In this document: positions 16,523-25,888 of the stretch, in pieces
Layout: each line of letters begins with the position of its first letter
How positions within the stretch are numbered: the first letter of the stretch is position 1
Assembly (NCBI GenBank): GCA_963595735.1
Contig: CAVBJJ010000013.1
Location: forward strand, 1 to 44,367
Source: CALWOS01 sp963595735
GTDB taxonomy: Bacteria > Bacillota > Clostridia > Oscillospirales > Oscillospiraceae
Direction: 5' to 3'
Length of the DNA: 44,367 nt
Notes under the pieces: generated by a model
Databases searched by the model: none
Told to the model about the DNA's origin: nothing
Seen by the model: the letters and a program-made list of their open reading frames with translations, nothing else
Position numbers and translations under genes: made by a program

Positions 16523-16717
16523 ATGGCGGTTCCCAAGGGGAAAGTATCCAAGGCAAGACGAGACAAGCGGCGCAGCTCTCACTGGAAGCTGGAGACGCCC
16601 GGCATTGTGGCCTGCCCCAACTGTGGCGCATACCACTTGCCCCACCGGGCCTGTAAGGCTTGCGGCACTTACAACGGTCGCGAAGTCATCCGCATGAAGG
16701 CGGAGGAAGAAAACTAA
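16523..16717 (+). CDS. rpmF: 50S ribosomal protein L32
   Basis: This 64-residue structural protein of the large ribosomal subunit begins MAVPKGKVSKARRDKRR and carries the zinc-ribbon cysteines CPNCG and CKACG. This is therefore the zinc-binding (C+) form. AGGAGG precedes the ATG. Confidence 0.98.
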   Translation: MAVPKGKVSKARRDKRRSSHWKLETPGIVACPNCGAYHLPHRACKACGTYNGREVIRMKAEEEN

Positions 16718-16721
16718 AAAA

Positions 16722-16750
16722 AGCGGCGGGGTTTGCCCGCCGCTTTTTTT
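16722..16750 (+). terminator. Intrinsic terminator after rpmF
   Basis: A 9-bp GC stem (16722-16730 with 16736-16744, AGCGGCGGG and complement) with a 5-nt loop is followed by a run of T, just after the rpmF stop. Confidence 0.9.
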
Positions 16751-16786
16751 GGATTCCGATACATTACTAAAAAAGGAGGGGGATTT

Positions 16787-18088
16787 GTGCGCCCTGTTAT
16801 CCAAAGTATAGACGCAGATAGCCCCCTTCGGGGAAAATGTGCGCCGGGGGACAAGCTGTTGACCCTGAACGGCCATCCGATCCAGGATGTGCTGGACTAC
16901 AAATATTACAGCTATGAACGCCAGATCCAGGTCGGTCTGGAGCGGGCGGACGGCAGCAAGCGCCTTGTGCTGGCCAAAAAGCCGGAAGGCAAGGATCTGG
17001 GGCTGAACTTTGAGACCTATCTGATGGATAAGGCTCGCGCCTGCAAAAACCGCTGCCTGTTCTGCTTCGTGGACCAGCTGCCCAAGGGAATGCGCCGTAC
17101 GCTGTACTTTAAGGACGATGACGCCCGGCTGAGCTTTCTCACCGGCAACTATATCACCCTGACCAACCTCAGCCAGCGGGAGATGGATCGCATTGCCGCG
17201 CTCCATGTCAGCCCCATTCATGTCTCCGTTCACGCAACGGAGCCGGCGCTGCGGGCAAAGCTGCTGGGCAATCCCGATGGCCGGGAGGGCTACGCCAGAA
17301 TGGAGTTTCTGGCTGCGGCCAACATCACCATGCATTGCCAGATCGTGTGCTGCCCGGGCATCAATGACGGAGCGGCGCTGCAAAAAAGCATGGAAGACCT
17401 GGAGCGCCTTTGGCCCCAGGTGGAAAGCGTTTCCATCGTGCCCGTAGGATTGACCCGGTACAGAGAGGGGCTGGCGCCTCTGCGCCCCTTTGACCGTGCG
17501 GAGGCGGAAAAAACCATTCGTCAGGTGGAAGCTTTTTCCCAAAAGTGCCTGGAAAAGCACGGCAGCCGGATTTTTTTCTGCGCGGATGAATTATACCTGA
17601 AGGCCGGGCTGCCGCTGCCGGAAGATGCCTGGTACGAGGGCTATGTCCAGCTGGAAAACGGCGTGGGAATGCTGCGTCTGCTGGAGGTGGAGTTCCGGGC
17701 GGCGATGGCCGTGGCGGAGCCGGAGGATTGCGCCGGAACGCCCTTTGCCATAGCCACCGGCGTTTCCGCTGCGCCCTATCTGCAAAAGCTGCTGGACAGC
17801 GCCGGGGAAAAATTTCCCAATTTGCAGGGACGGGTGTATCCCATCGTCAACGATTTTCTGGGGCACACCATTGATGTGGCGGGACTGGTCACCGGCGGCG
17901 ATTTGATCGCACAGCTGCGGGGCAAGCCCCTGGGGCAGCGGCTGCTGATCCCCCAGAATATGCTGCGGCATGGGGAGGGCGTGTTTCTGGACGATGTGAC
18001 GCTGGAGGATGTCCAAAAGGCGCTTGGCGTGCCGGTGGAGCCGGTGATCCAGGACGGCGGCGAACTGTTCGACGCCATCCTGCGCTGA
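16787..18088 (+). CDS. DUF512 family protein with PDZ-like and radical-SAM-like domains
   Basis: This 433-residue protein of a family common in Clostridia is nearly always encoded near der. A PDZ-like domain (about 1-60) contains GDKLLTLNG. A radical-SAM-type segment follows with the three-cysteine motif CKNRCLFCF (about 86-94), and then the DUF512 C-terminal region. The biochemical role is not established; the cluster motif suggests a 4Fe-4S enzyme. I chose the GTG at 16787 because AAGGAGGGGG lies just before it; the longer open frame to the left would run into the rpmF terminator. Confidence 0.85.
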   Translation: MRPVIQSIDADSPLRGKCAPGDKLLTLNGHPIQDVLDYKYYSYERQIQVGLERADGSKRLVLAKKPEGKDLGLNFETYLMDKARACKNRCLFCFVDQLPKGMRRTLYFKDDDARLSFLTGNYITLTNLSQREMDRIAALHVSPIHVSVHATEPALRAKLLGNPDGREGYARMEFLAAANITMHCQIVCCPGINDGAALQKSMEDLERLWPQVESVSIVPVGLTRYREGLAPLRPFDRAEAEKTIRQVEAFSQKCLEKHGSRIFFCADELYLKAGLPLPEDAWYEGYVQLENGVGMLRLLEVEFRAAMAVAEPEDCAGTPFAIATGVSAAPYLQKLLDSAGEKFPNLQGRVYPIVNDFLGHTIDVAGLVTGGDLIAQLRGKPLGQRLLIPQNMLRHGEGVFLDDVTLEDVQKALGVPVEPVIQDGGELFDAILR

Positions 18089-18110
18089 GCCGGAAGCGGC
18101 AAAAAACAGT

Positions 18111-18138
18111 TTGCATGAGTAGTCTGTGTGCTTATCAT
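18111..18138 (+). promoter_or_regulatory. Possible promoter for der-plsY
   Basis: TTGCAT (18111-18116) and TATCAT (18133-18138) have a 16-bp spacer, 58 bp before the der start. It is an imperfect match. Confidence 0.35.
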
Positions 18139-18196
18139 GCAGGATACGGAAAAATAAAAAAGTCAAATAAAGTTAAATATGGAAGGAGGATGCCCT

Positions 18197-19522
18197 ATGG
18201 CAAGACCTTTGGTAGCGATCGTGGGTCGTCCCAATGTGGGAAAAAGCCTGCTGTTCAACCGCCTGGCGGGACAGCGCCTGTCCATTGTGGAGGACAAGCC
18301 CGGCGTGACCCGGGATCGGCTGTATGCCGAATGCGACTGGAACGGCAGAAAATTTGATATTGTAGATACCGGCGGCATTGAGCCGAGAACGGATGACGAG
18401 ATCCTCCTGTTCATGCGGGAGCAGGCGCGGCTGGCCATTGACGCGGCAACGGTCATCGTATTGGTAACGGAGATCGGCACCGGCGTGACTGCGGCGGATC
18501 AGGAAGTGGCCAATATGCTGCTGCGCAGCCACAAGCCTGTGGTGCTGTGCGTGAATAAAATGGATCGGATCGGCACGCCGGATCCCGGCATTTATGAGTT
18601 TTACAGCCTGGGGCTGGGAGATCCCATCGCCCTGTCCGCAGTACACGGTCACGGCACCGGCGACCTGCTGGACGCCTGCGTGGCGCACTTTCCCCCGGCG
18701 GACGAGGAGGAAGAGGAGCCGGATCGGATCAAGGTTGCCATTATTGGCAAGCCCAATGTGGGAAAAAGCAGCCTGACCAATCTGATCCTGGGCGAGACCC
18801 GCGTCATTGTCAGCAATGTGGCCGGCACCACCCGGGACGCGGTGGACAGCCCCTTTGAAAATCAGTTCGGAAAATACCTGTTCATCGACACGGCAGGTAT
18901 CCGCCGCAAAAGCAAGGTGGACGACCGGGTGGAAAAGTTCTCTGTTCTCCGGGCAAAAATGGCCATCGAGCGGGCGGATGTGTGCCTGATCATGATCGAC
19001 GCCCGGGAGGGCGTGACCGAGCAGGACACCAAGATCGCCGGCATGGCGCACGAGGCGGGCAAGGCCAGCATCGTGGTGGTCAACAAGTGGGATCTGGTGG
19101 ACAAGGACACCCACACCATGGATCGGATGCGCAAGGATGTGCAGCGGGATCTGAGCTTTATGTCCTACGCTCCCATCCTGTTCATCTCCGCTATGACCGG
19201 CCAGCGCACCCAGCGGATCTTTGAGCTGGTCAACTATGTCAACGACCAGAGCGCCATGCGCATCACCACCGGTATGCTCAACAATGTGCTGTCCGACGCT
19301 CAGGCGCGTGTACAGCCGCCCACGGACAAGGGGCGCCGGCTGAAAATTTACTACATGACCCAAACGGGCATCAAGCCGCCGCACTTTGTGGTGTTCTGCA
19401 ACAGCGCGGAGCTGTTCCACTTCTCCTATCAGCGCTATCTGGAAAACCAGATCCGCGCCACCTTTGGGCTGGAGGGAACCCCTATCCGCATGACCATTCG
19501 CCAGAAGGGCGACAAAGACTAA
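18197..19522 (+). CDS. der: Ribosome biogenesis GTPase Der (EngA)
   Basis: This essential tandem GTPase matures the 50S subunit. The 441 residues hold two G domains, the first with GRPNVGKS, DTGG and NKMD, the second with GKPNVGKS, DTAGIRRKSK and NKWD. A C-terminal KH-like domain follows. The ATG at 18197 is preferred over one at 18179 because GGAAGGAGG lies between them at the right distance. It is followed 21 bp later by plsY, a pairing that recurs in Firmicutes. Confidence 0.97.
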   Translation: MARPLVAIVGRPNVGKSLLFNRLAGQRLSIVEDKPGVTRDRLYAECDWNGRKFDIVDTGGIEPRTDDEILLFMREQARLAIDAATVIVLVTEIGTGVTAADQEVANMLLRSHKPVVLCVNKMDRIGTPDPGIYEFYSLGLGDPIALSAVHGHGTGDLLDACVAHFPPADEEEEEPDRIKVAIIGKPNVGKSSLTNLILGETRVIVSNVAGTTRDAVDSPFENQFGKYLFIDTAGIRRKSKVDDRVEKFSVLRAKMAIERADVCLIMIDAREGVTEQDTKIAGMAHEAGKASIVVVNKWDLVDKDTHTMDRMRKDVQRDLSFMSYAPILFISAMTGQRTQRIFELVNYVNDQSAMRITTGMLNNVLSDAQARVQPPTDKGRRLKIYYMTQTGIKPPHFVVFCNSAELFHFSYQRYLENQIRATFGLEGTPIRMTIRQKGDKD

Positions 19523-19543
19523 ACCTGGAAAGGAGCGCCAGTT

Positions 19544-20191
19544 ATGCTGACACCGATTTTGCTTTGCATTACCGCTTTCGCGGCATATTTTCTGGGAAAT
19601 ATCAACGGCGCCCTGTTTGTATCCCGCCGGGTATACCACAAGGATATCCGGAAATACGGCAGCGGCAACGCCGGTTTGACCAATTTTCACCGCACCTTTG
19701 GTACCCGTGGCCTGGGCATGGTGCTGGCGGTGGATGTGATCAAGACTGTGATCGCCATTATTATCGGCTGGTTGCTGATGTCCATTGTGGCGGAGCCGGT
19801 CATCGGCCGCATTTTTGCCGGCTTCTGTGTCATGCTGGGACACGCCTTCCCAGTGCTCAATGATTTCAAGGGCGGCAAGTGCGCCCTGTGCGGCGTGGTG
19901 CTGCTGTATATGACCCACCCCGCCATCGGCGTGATCTGCACGATCATCGCCCTGCTGGTGATCCTGTTCAGCCGCTATGTGTCCCTGGGTTCCATTATCA
20001 CGGCGCTGGTATATCCCTTTTTGGTGTGGGGCTTCGGTTTGGGCAAGATCGAGGGACTGGTCGGCCTGTTTGCCGCGCTCCTGCTGGTGTTCATGCATCG
20101 GGAGAACATCAAGCGTCTGGTCAGCGGCACGGAGTCCAAGCTGCATCTGGGCAAGCAGCCGGAGAAAAAGCTGGACGAGGACGAATTTTAG
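19544..20191 (+). CDS. plsY: Glycerol-3-phosphate acyltransferase PlsY
   Basis: This 215-residue multi-pass membrane enzyme transfers the acyl group from acyl-phosphate to glycerol 3-phosphate, the first step of phospholipid synthesis. It has about six hydrophobic segments. The three cytosolic motifs are visible: YGSGNAGLTN, GHAFPVLNDFKGGKCA and MHRENIKRLVSGTE. In motif 2 the usual KGGKG is KGGKC, and in motif 1 the usual GATN is GLTN. Both lie close to the substrate-binding loops but appear compatible with function. A charged tail of about 20 residues (KKLDEDEF) follows the last helix. Confidence 0.93.
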   Translation: MLTPILLCITAFAAYFLGNINGALFVSRRVYHKDIRKYGSGNAGLTNFHRTFGTRGLGMVLAVDVIKTVIAIIIGWLLMSIVAEPVIGRIFAGFCVMLGHAFPVLNDFKGGKCALCGVVLLYMTHPAIGVICTIIALLVILFSRYVSLGSIITALVYPFLVWGFGLGKIEGLVGLFAALLLVFMHRENIKRLVSGTESKLHLGKQPEKKLDEDEF

Positions 20192-20319
20192 AGGCAAAAA
20201 TTTTACGCTGCTTTTACAAGGACGAGGTCTACTGTGTATTGCACAGGAGGCCTTTTCCTTTCTTGTGCAAAAAAACGAATATTTTTCCACTTTTTCCAAA
20301 AGAAATGGAAAGTTTTTGA

Positions 20320-20347
20320 TTGAAAAAGGGAAAAAAATGCGTATAAT
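20320..20347 (+). promoter_or_regulatory. Promoter for rarA
   Basis: TTGAAA (20320-20325) and a perfect TATAAT (20342-20347) have a 16-bp spacer, about 110 bp before the rarA start. The surrounding 20192-20450 interval is A/T-rich with no other visible feature. Confidence 0.6.
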
Positions 20348-20458
20348 GAGAGAAGACTGCATTTTAGCAGCGCTGGGCGGGAAAAACGCCTGCCGCAGCG
20401 GAGAAAATTCAGAAAAAACCCGCCGCACAGAGGGAAAAATACTCGGGAGGTGCCGCAG

Positions 20459-21724
20459 ATGTACAGACCCCTTGCAGATGAAATTCGTCCTACCAGTCTG
20501 GAGCAGGTGGTGGGGCAAAAGCACATTCTCGGCACGGATGGTATGCTCCGGCGGATCGTGGAAAGCGGGCAGATCCCCAACATGATCTTTTACGGCCCCT
20601 CTGGAACGGGAAAGACCACCGTGGCCAATATCATCGCCAAGCGCACCAACCGCACGCTGCGGCGCCTGAACGCCACCACGGCGGGCATTGGCGACATCAA
20701 GGCCATCATTGACGAGCTGGACACGCTGCTGTGTCCCGGCGGCGTGCTGTTGTATCTGGACGAGATCCAGTACTTTAACAAAAAGCAGCAGCAAAGCCTG
20801 CTGGAGTTCATTGAAAACGGCAAGATCACGCTGATCGCCTCCACAACGGAAAACCCCTATTTCTATGTGTTCAACGCCATTCTCAGCCGCTCCACGGTGT
20901 TTGAGTTCAAGCAGCTGTGCGCGGAGGATATCATCCCGGCGGTGGAGCGGGCAATGGAATTTTTGCAGCAGCGAGATGGACTGACGGCGGAGATCGAGCC
21001 GGGGGTGACCGAGCATATCGCCTCGGCCTGCGGCGGCGATGTCCGTAAGGCCATGAACGCGGTGGAGCTGCTGTTTTCCGCCGGAAAGCGCCGGGAGGAC
21101 AGGGTGCAGATCACCCTGCAGGACGCAAAGACCATCTCCCAGCGCAGCGCCATGCGCTATGACCGGGACGGGGACGACCATTTTGACACAGTCTCCGCTC
21201 TGATGAAGTCTCTGCGCGGCTCTGACCCGGACGCCGCTCTGCACTATTTGGCGCGGCTGCTGGAGGCGGGAGACCTGATCGGCGCCTGCCGCCGGCTGCT
21301 CTGCTCCGCCTCGGAGGACATTGGCCTGGCCTATCCCCAGGCGGCAAGTATCGTCAAGTCCTGCGTGGACAGCGCCCTGCAATTGGGCTTGCCGGAGGCA
21401 AAGCTGCCCCTGGCGCAGGCCGCGATCTTGCTGGCGACGGCGCCCAAGTCCAATTCCGTAACAGCGGCCATCGAGGCGGCGCTGGCGGATGTGCGGGCGG
21501 GAAAAACCGGCCCGGTGCCCCGGCAGCTGCAAAATGTCCATGCCGACGGCACGGGCTTCGAACGGGAGCAGGGATATTTGTATCCCCACAGCTATCCCGG
21601 CCATTGGGTGCAGCAGCAGTATCTGCCGGATCTGCTGCAGGGCAGCCGCTATTATACCTATGGCGACAACAAGACCGAGCAGGCCGCAAAGCGGTACTGG
21701 GAGACGATCAAGGGGGAGCTGTGA
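20459..21724 (+). CDS. rarA: Replication-associated recombination protein RarA (MgsA-type AAA ATPase)
   Basis: This 421-residue clamp-loader-like AAA+ ATPase acts at stalled replication forks. Walker A is GPSGTGKTT, Walker B LYLDEIQYF, and sensor 1 lies in ASTTENPYF. A C-terminal tetramerisation and DNA-interaction domain includes YPHSYPGHWVQQQYLP, typical of RarA. The ATG at 20459 is chosen because GGGAGG precedes it by 8 bases; the in-frame GTG at 20450 would overlap that site. The DUF951 gene follows after 1 base. Confidence 0.93.
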   Translation: MYRPLADEIRPTSLEQVVGQKHILGTDGMLRRIVESGQIPNMIFYGPSGTGKTTVANIIAKRTNRTLRRLNATTAGIGDIKAIIDELDTLLCPGGVLLYLDEIQYFNKKQQQSLLEFIENGKITLIASTTENPYFYVFNAILSRSTVFEFKQLCAEDIIPAVERAMEFLQQRDGLTAEIEPGVTEHIASACGGDVRKAMNAVELLFSAGKRREDRVQITLQDAKTISQRSAMRYDRDGDDHFDTVSALMKSLRGSDPDAALHYLARLLEAGDLIGACRRLLCSASEDIGLAYPQAASIVKSCVDSALQLGLPEAKLPLAQAAILLATAPKSNSVTAAIEAALADVRAGKTGPVPRQLQNVHADGTGFEREQGYLYPHSYPGHWVQQQYLPDLLQGSRYYTYGDNKTEQAAKRYWETIKGEL

Positions 21725-21725
21725 T

Positions 21726-21914
21726 ATGGATATACAGGTGGGCGATATTCTGACCATGAAAAAAGCGCACCCCTGCGGGGAAAAGCACTGGCAGGTGCTG
21801 CGCGTGGGCGCGGACTTCAAGCTCCGCTGTCTGGGCTGCGGGCATGAGGTCATGGGTGCGCGAAGCAAATTTGAAAAAAACATCCGGGCGGTAGAACGCC
21901 CTGGAGTATGTTGA
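21726..21914 (+). CDS. DUF951 family small protein
   Basis: This 62-residue basic protein of a family widespread in Firmicutes begins with VGDILTMKKAHPCG and has KLRCLGCGHEVM near the middle. One Cys precedes a CxxC pair, which suggests a small metal- or nucleic-acid-binding fold. Its function is unknown. It starts 1 base after the rarA stop and ends 12 bases before the acyltransferase, so the three are probably one transcript. Confidence 0.85.
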   Translation: MDIQVGDILTMKKAHPCGEKHWQVLRVGADFKLRCLGCGHEVMGARSKFEKNIRAVERPGVC

Positions 21915-21926
21915 CGGAGGGTGGCC

Positions 21927-22976
21927 ATGCCACAGAGCAAGCAGACGCTGGGGCGTGACCCCGCGATCGATCTGACCAAGACCCTTGCCATCTTCGGCGT
22001 GCTGCTGATCCACAGCGCCTCGGTGGGCTATTATCTGCCCCTGGGCAGCAGCACCTGGTATGCCGCGGTGCTGTGGGGCGGTCTTGGCAGAGCGGCAGTG
22101 CCGCTGTTTTTCCTGTGTTCCGGGGCGATGATGCTCTCGCCGGAGAAGGACTATCCGCTGAAAAAGCTGTTTGGCCGCAATATTTTACATATCCTTTTGG
22201 CCATGCTGGTGTGGGCCTTTCTCTACCAGCTGCTTTCTCTGGTGGGAGAATCGGGAACGATCACCGCGGCTGAGCTGTGGCAGGGGGTCAAGGACACCCT
22301 GCTGCTGCATCATGAATTTCATCTGTACTATCTGCATATGATCCTGATCGTGTATCTCTGGCTGCCGGTCACGCGCCTGGTCACACGATATGCCTCCAAG
22401 CAGATTTTGGAGTACATTCTGGTGCTGTGGTTTCTGTTCGGAATTCTGCTGCCGCCGGCCATGAATTTCTGGCCGTTCCGGCTGTTGGACGGGATCCCGC
22501 TGCACTATCCCATCAATATGACCTATGCCGCCATCGGCTACGGCGTGGCGGGCTTTTATTTTCGGCGCTATCCTCCCCGGCGGGGGATCAGCTGGCTGAT
22601 GACCCTGGGCGGCCTTGCCATTGTGCTGGGAAGCACGGTGTTCGGCTCTTTGCACCGGGGCGAGTTATATACGGTGTTTCTGGAGGGGATGTCTCCCGGC
22701 GTTGCCCTGTATGCTCTCGGGCTGTTTACCCTGCTGCACGGACGCAGCTACAGCCCCCGGCGCCGCAGTGTCGCCGCGGCCATATCCAAGGCCTCCTTTT
22801 GTATCTACCTGTGCCATGTGTTTTTCCTCAGAGGACTGGCACGCTGCGGCTTTACGGCCACGACCCTGCCCGGGTGGGTGAGTATTCCGCTGCTGGCAGC
22901 CAGCCTGTTTGCGCTGAGTTTTTTGCTGTACCAGCTTTTGCGGCGTATCCCCTGGGTGCGGCGCTGGCTGATTTAA
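21927..22976 (+). CDS. Acyltransferase 3 family integral membrane protein
   Basis: This 349-residue protein has about ten TM helices and the family's N-terminal pattern of Arg-Asp followed by IDLTKTLAIFGVLLIHS, whose His is the proposed catalytic residue. A second conserved block, AAVPLFFLCSGAMM, follows about 45 residues later. Members O-acetylate or acylate surface polysaccharides, peptidoglycan or lipids; the target here is unknown. The ATG at 21927 sits 6 bases after GGAGG; a GTG at 21921 is less likely because it abuts that site. Confidence 0.85.
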   Translation: MPQSKQTLGRDPAIDLTKTLAIFGVLLIHSASVGYYLPLGSSTWYAAVLWGGLGRAAVPLFFLCSGAMMLSPEKDYPLKKLFGRNILHILLAMLVWAFLYQLLSLVGESGTITAAELWQGVKDTLLLHHEFHLYYLHMILIVYLWLPVTRLVTRYASKQILEYILVLWFLFGILLPPAMNFWPFRLLDGIPLHYPINMTYAAIGYGVAGFYFRRYPPRRGISWLMTLGGLAIVLGSTVFGSLHRGELYTVFLEGMSPGVALYALGLFTLLHGRSYSPRRRSVAAAISKASFCIYLCHVFFLRGLARCGFTATTLPGWVSIPLLAASLFALSFLLYQLLRRIPWVRRWLI

Positions 22977-23116
22977 GCGGAAAGAGCACGAGGTACAAAA
23001 CGAAATGTAATATAAAAAATACGATAACAAACGGAAAAGCTGCGCATTTTGGCGCATCATAATAATTTTATTCTTATTCAAATTCAAAATCCAAAACAAG
23101 AAAGTGGGGAGGATAT

Positions 23117-24253
23117 ATGTCCAAAGAGCTCATTCGCCTCGTTAATTGTCGCGTTGCGTTTGATGATGAAGTAATCCTACATGATATTAACCTGTCCTTT
23201 CAGGACAAAGAATTTCTCACGCTGTTAGGCCCCTCCGGCTGCGGCAAGACCACCACGCTGCGCCTGATCGGCGGCTTTCTCAAGCCGGACGCCGGAGACA
23301 TTATCTTTGATGGGGAGCGCATCAACGATGTGCCGCCCCACAAGCGAAAGGTCAACACCGTGTTTCAGAAGTACGCCCTGTTCCCGCATCTGGATGTGTA
23401 TGACAACATCGCCTTTGGCCTGCGGGTGGCAAAGATGCCGGAGGCCGAGATAGACGAGCGGGTCACAGAAATGCTGGAGGTCGTCAGTCTGCGTGGCTTT
23501 GAGAACCGGAAGATCCAGGCGCTTTCCGGCGGCCAGCAGCAGCGTGTCGCCATTGCCAGAGCGCTGGTCAACCGCCCCAAGGTGCTGCTGCTGGACGAGC
23601 CTCTGGGCGCTTTGGATCTGCGGCTGCGAAAGGATATGCAGAACGAGTTGAAGCGGATCCAGCAGCAGGCGGGCATTACCTTTATCTATGTGACCCATGA
23701 CCAGGAGGAAGCCCTGACCATGTCCGACACGGTCGTTGTTATGGACAAGGGCAGTATCCAGCAGATCGGTACGCCGGAGGATATTTATAACGAGCCGAAA
23801 AACGCCTTTGTGGCGGATTTCATCGGAGAGTCCAATATTCTGGACGGCGTGATGTTGGAGGACAAGCTGGTGGAGTTTTTCGGGCGGCAGTTTGTCTGTG
23901 TGGATACCGGGTTTGCTCCCCGGGAGCCGGTGGATGTGGTAATTCGACCGGAGGACATCGATATCGTCCCGCCGGACGGCGGACATCTGTGCGGCACGGT
24001 CACTTCCGTGACCTTTAAGGGCGTACATTACGATATTATCGTGGACTTTAAGGGCTTCAAATGGCTGATCCAGACCACGGATTATCATCCGGAGGGCGCC
24101 CGGATCGGTATTCGCCTGAACCCGGAGGACATCCACATTATGAAAAAGAGCGAGTATTCCGGTATGTTCGGCGATTACAGCTCTTACTCTGCGGAGTATG
24201 ACGAGATCTCGGAGGACGGGACTTACCCCGGGGAGGGCGGCCATGAAGCGTAA
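23117..24253 (+). CDS. potA: Spermidine/putrescine ABC transporter ATP-binding protein
   Basis: This 378-residue ATPase drives polyamine import. It has Walker A GPSGCGKTT, the signature LSGGQQQRVAIARAL, Walker B LLLDEPLGALD and the H-loop VTHDQEEA. A C-terminal TOBE-type regulatory region follows (about 280-360), and the tail is Glu/Tyr-rich. GGGGAGG lies just before the ATG. It is the first gene of the potABCD set; the 140-bp AT-rich gap before it has no promoter I can call with confidence. Confidence 0.93.
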   Translation: MSKELIRLVNCRVAFDDEVILHDINLSFQDKEFLTLLGPSGCGKTTTLRLIGGFLKPDAGDIIFDGERINDVPPHKRKVNTVFQKYALFPHLDVYDNIAFGLRVAKMPEAEIDERVTEMLEVVSLRGFENRKIQALSGGQQQRVAIARALVNRPKVLLLDEPLGALDLRLRKDMQNELKRIQQQAGITFIYVTHDQEEALTMSDTVVVMDKGSIQQIGTPEDIYNEPKNAFVADFIGESNILDGVMLEDKLVEFFGRQFVCVDTGFAPREPVDVVIRPEDIDIVPPDGGHLCGTVTSVTFKGVHYDIIVDFKGFKWLIQTTDYHPEGARIGIRLNPEDIHIMKKSEYSGMFGDYSSYSAEYDEISEDGTYPGEGGHEA

Positions 24254-25052
24254 CAGCTGGTTTTCCGGTCCGTATGTCGTCTGGATGGCGCTGTTTACCA
24301 TCATTCCCCTTGCGGTGGTGGTGTACTATGCCTTTACCAATGGGGACGGTCAGTTCACGCTGGTGAATATGGCGCGGATCGTCAACTATCTGCCCATTTT
24401 CCTGCGCTCCGTATGGCTGGCGCTGGCGGCGGCGGTGATCTGTATTTTTCTGGCCTATCCGGTGGCCTATTTCATCGCCGGCAGAGGCGCCACCGGGCAG
24501 CGGTTTTTGTATATGCTGGTGATGCTGCCCATGTGCATGAGCTTCCTGCTGCGTACCCTGGCCTGGGTGGCGCTGCTGGAGGACACCGGCATTATCAACA
24601 GCATTCTCGGCGTGATCGGCCTGCATTCCCATGGCCTGATCCGCAACAACGGCGCGGTGATTCTGGGCATGGTGTATAACTACCTGCCCTATATGATCCT
24701 GCCCATGTACACGGTTTTGATGAAGATCGATCCGCGGCTGATCGAGGCGGCTCAGGATCTGGGCTGCAAGCCGGTGCAGGTGTTCCGCCGGGTGATCTTC
24801 CCCCTGTCCGTGCCGGGCATTGTCTCCGGCTTTACGATGGTCTTTGTGCCGGCCATTTCCACCTTTTACATCTCCCAGAAGCTGGGCAGCACCGGCTCCA
24901 CGCTGATCGGCGATGTGATCGAAAGCCAGTTCAAGGCGGCCTATAACTTCAATTTGGGCGCTGCGATGTCTCTGGTGCTGATGGTGATCGTATTCCTGTG
25001 TACGGCGCTGATGAACCGCTTTTCCGATGATGGGGAGGTGATCGCCCTGTGA
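24243..25052 (+). CDS. potB: Spermidine/putrescine ABC transporter permease
   Basis: This 269-residue inner-membrane permease has about six TM helices and the cytoplasmic coupling motif EAAQDLGCKPVQVFRRVIFP (the EAA loop that touches PotA). Its ATG overlaps the potA stop by 11 bases, which points to coupled translation; an open frame starting further left only shadows potA. It pairs with PotC as a heterodimer. Confidence 0.93.
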   Translation: MKRNSWFSGPYVVWMALFTIIPLAVVVYYAFTNGDGQFTLVNMARIVNYLPIFLRSVWLALAAAVICIFLAYPVAYFIAGRGATGQRFLYMLVMLPMCMSFLLRTLAWVALLEDTGIINSILGVIGLHSHGLIRNNGAVILGMVYNYLPYMILPMYTVLMKIDPRLIEAAQDLGCKPVQVFRRVIFPLSVPGIVSGFTMVFVPAISTFYISQKLGSTGSTLIGDVIESQFKAAYNFNLGAAMSLVLMVIVFLCTALMNRFSDDGEVIAL

Positions 25053-25888
25053 AGCGTTTTCAAAAGGGATTTACGATCGTGGTGCTTTTGTTCTTGTATG
25101 TGCCCATGATCGTGCTGGCGGTGGCCAGCTTTAACTCCGGTACCGGCATGAGCAATTTTCAGGGCTTTACCCTGAGCCGGTATGCGGAACTGTTTCGGGA
25201 CAGCCAGCTTCTGCCCCTGCTGGGCAACAGCATTATAACGGCGGTGCTTTCCGCCTTGTGCGCAACGGTGCTGGGCACGGCTGCGGCGCTGGGCATTCGC
25301 TCCATGAAGCCCCGTAGCCGGCGGCTGGTGATCGGGATGACCAATATCCCCATGACCAATCCGGACATCGTTACCGGCGTCAGCCTGGCGCTGCTGTTTG
25401 CCTTTTTCGGGCGGATGCTCCAGCGGCAGGATATTCTGGGCTTTGGCACCCTGCTGATCGCCCACATCACCTTTAACCTGCCCTATGTGATCCTGTCGGT
25501 AATGCCCAAGCTCAGCCAGATGGACCCCCATCTTCAGGAGGCGGCGCTGGATCTGGGCTGCACGCCGGTGCAGGCTTTTTTCAAGGTGACCATTCACGAG
25601 ATCCTGCCGGGCATTATCTCCGGCGCGCTGATGGCCTTTACCATGTCGCTGGATGATTTTGTCATCAGCTACTTTGTGTATGGCCCCAAGTTCGTCACCC
25701 TGCCGGTGGAGATCTATAACTACACCAAAAAGCCGCTGCATCCCAAGATCTATGCCCTGTTCACCCTGCTGTTTGTGGTGATCCTGCTGGTGATGGTGGT
25801 GATGAACCTGCTGCAGATGCGGGATGCCGGAAAGCGTCGGGCGGTGCGTTCCCCCGGACGGAAGGAAAGGGGGCGGGCGCAGGCATGA
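25049..25888 (+). CDS. potC: Spermidine/putrescine ABC transporter permease
   Basis: This is the second permease subunit, 279 residues with about six TM helices and an EAA loop, EAALDLGCTPVQAFFKVTIH. It starts with GTG overlapping the potB stop (GTGA). Its C-terminal tail is strongly basic. Its last bases overlap potD as ATGA. Confidence 0.93.
   Translation: MKRFQKGFTIVVLLFLYVPMIVLAVASFNSGTGMSNFQGFTLSRYAELFRDSQLLPLLGNSIITAVLSALCATVLGTAAALGIRSMKPRSRRLVIGMTNIPMTNPDIVTGVSLALLFAFFGRMLQRQDILGFGTLLIAHITFNLPYVILSVMPKLSQMDPHLQEAALDLGCTPVQAFFKVTIHEILPGIISGALMAFTMSLDDFVISYFVYGPKFVTLPVEIYNYTKKPLHPKIYALFTLLFVVILLVMVVMNLLQMRDAGKRRAVRSPGRKERGRAQA

Noticed and set aside
18173..21991. A 1272-codon open frame on the minus strand
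   Set aside because: It runs antisense across der, plsY, rarA and DUF951, all of which are clear families; its composition is that of a codon-bias shadow.
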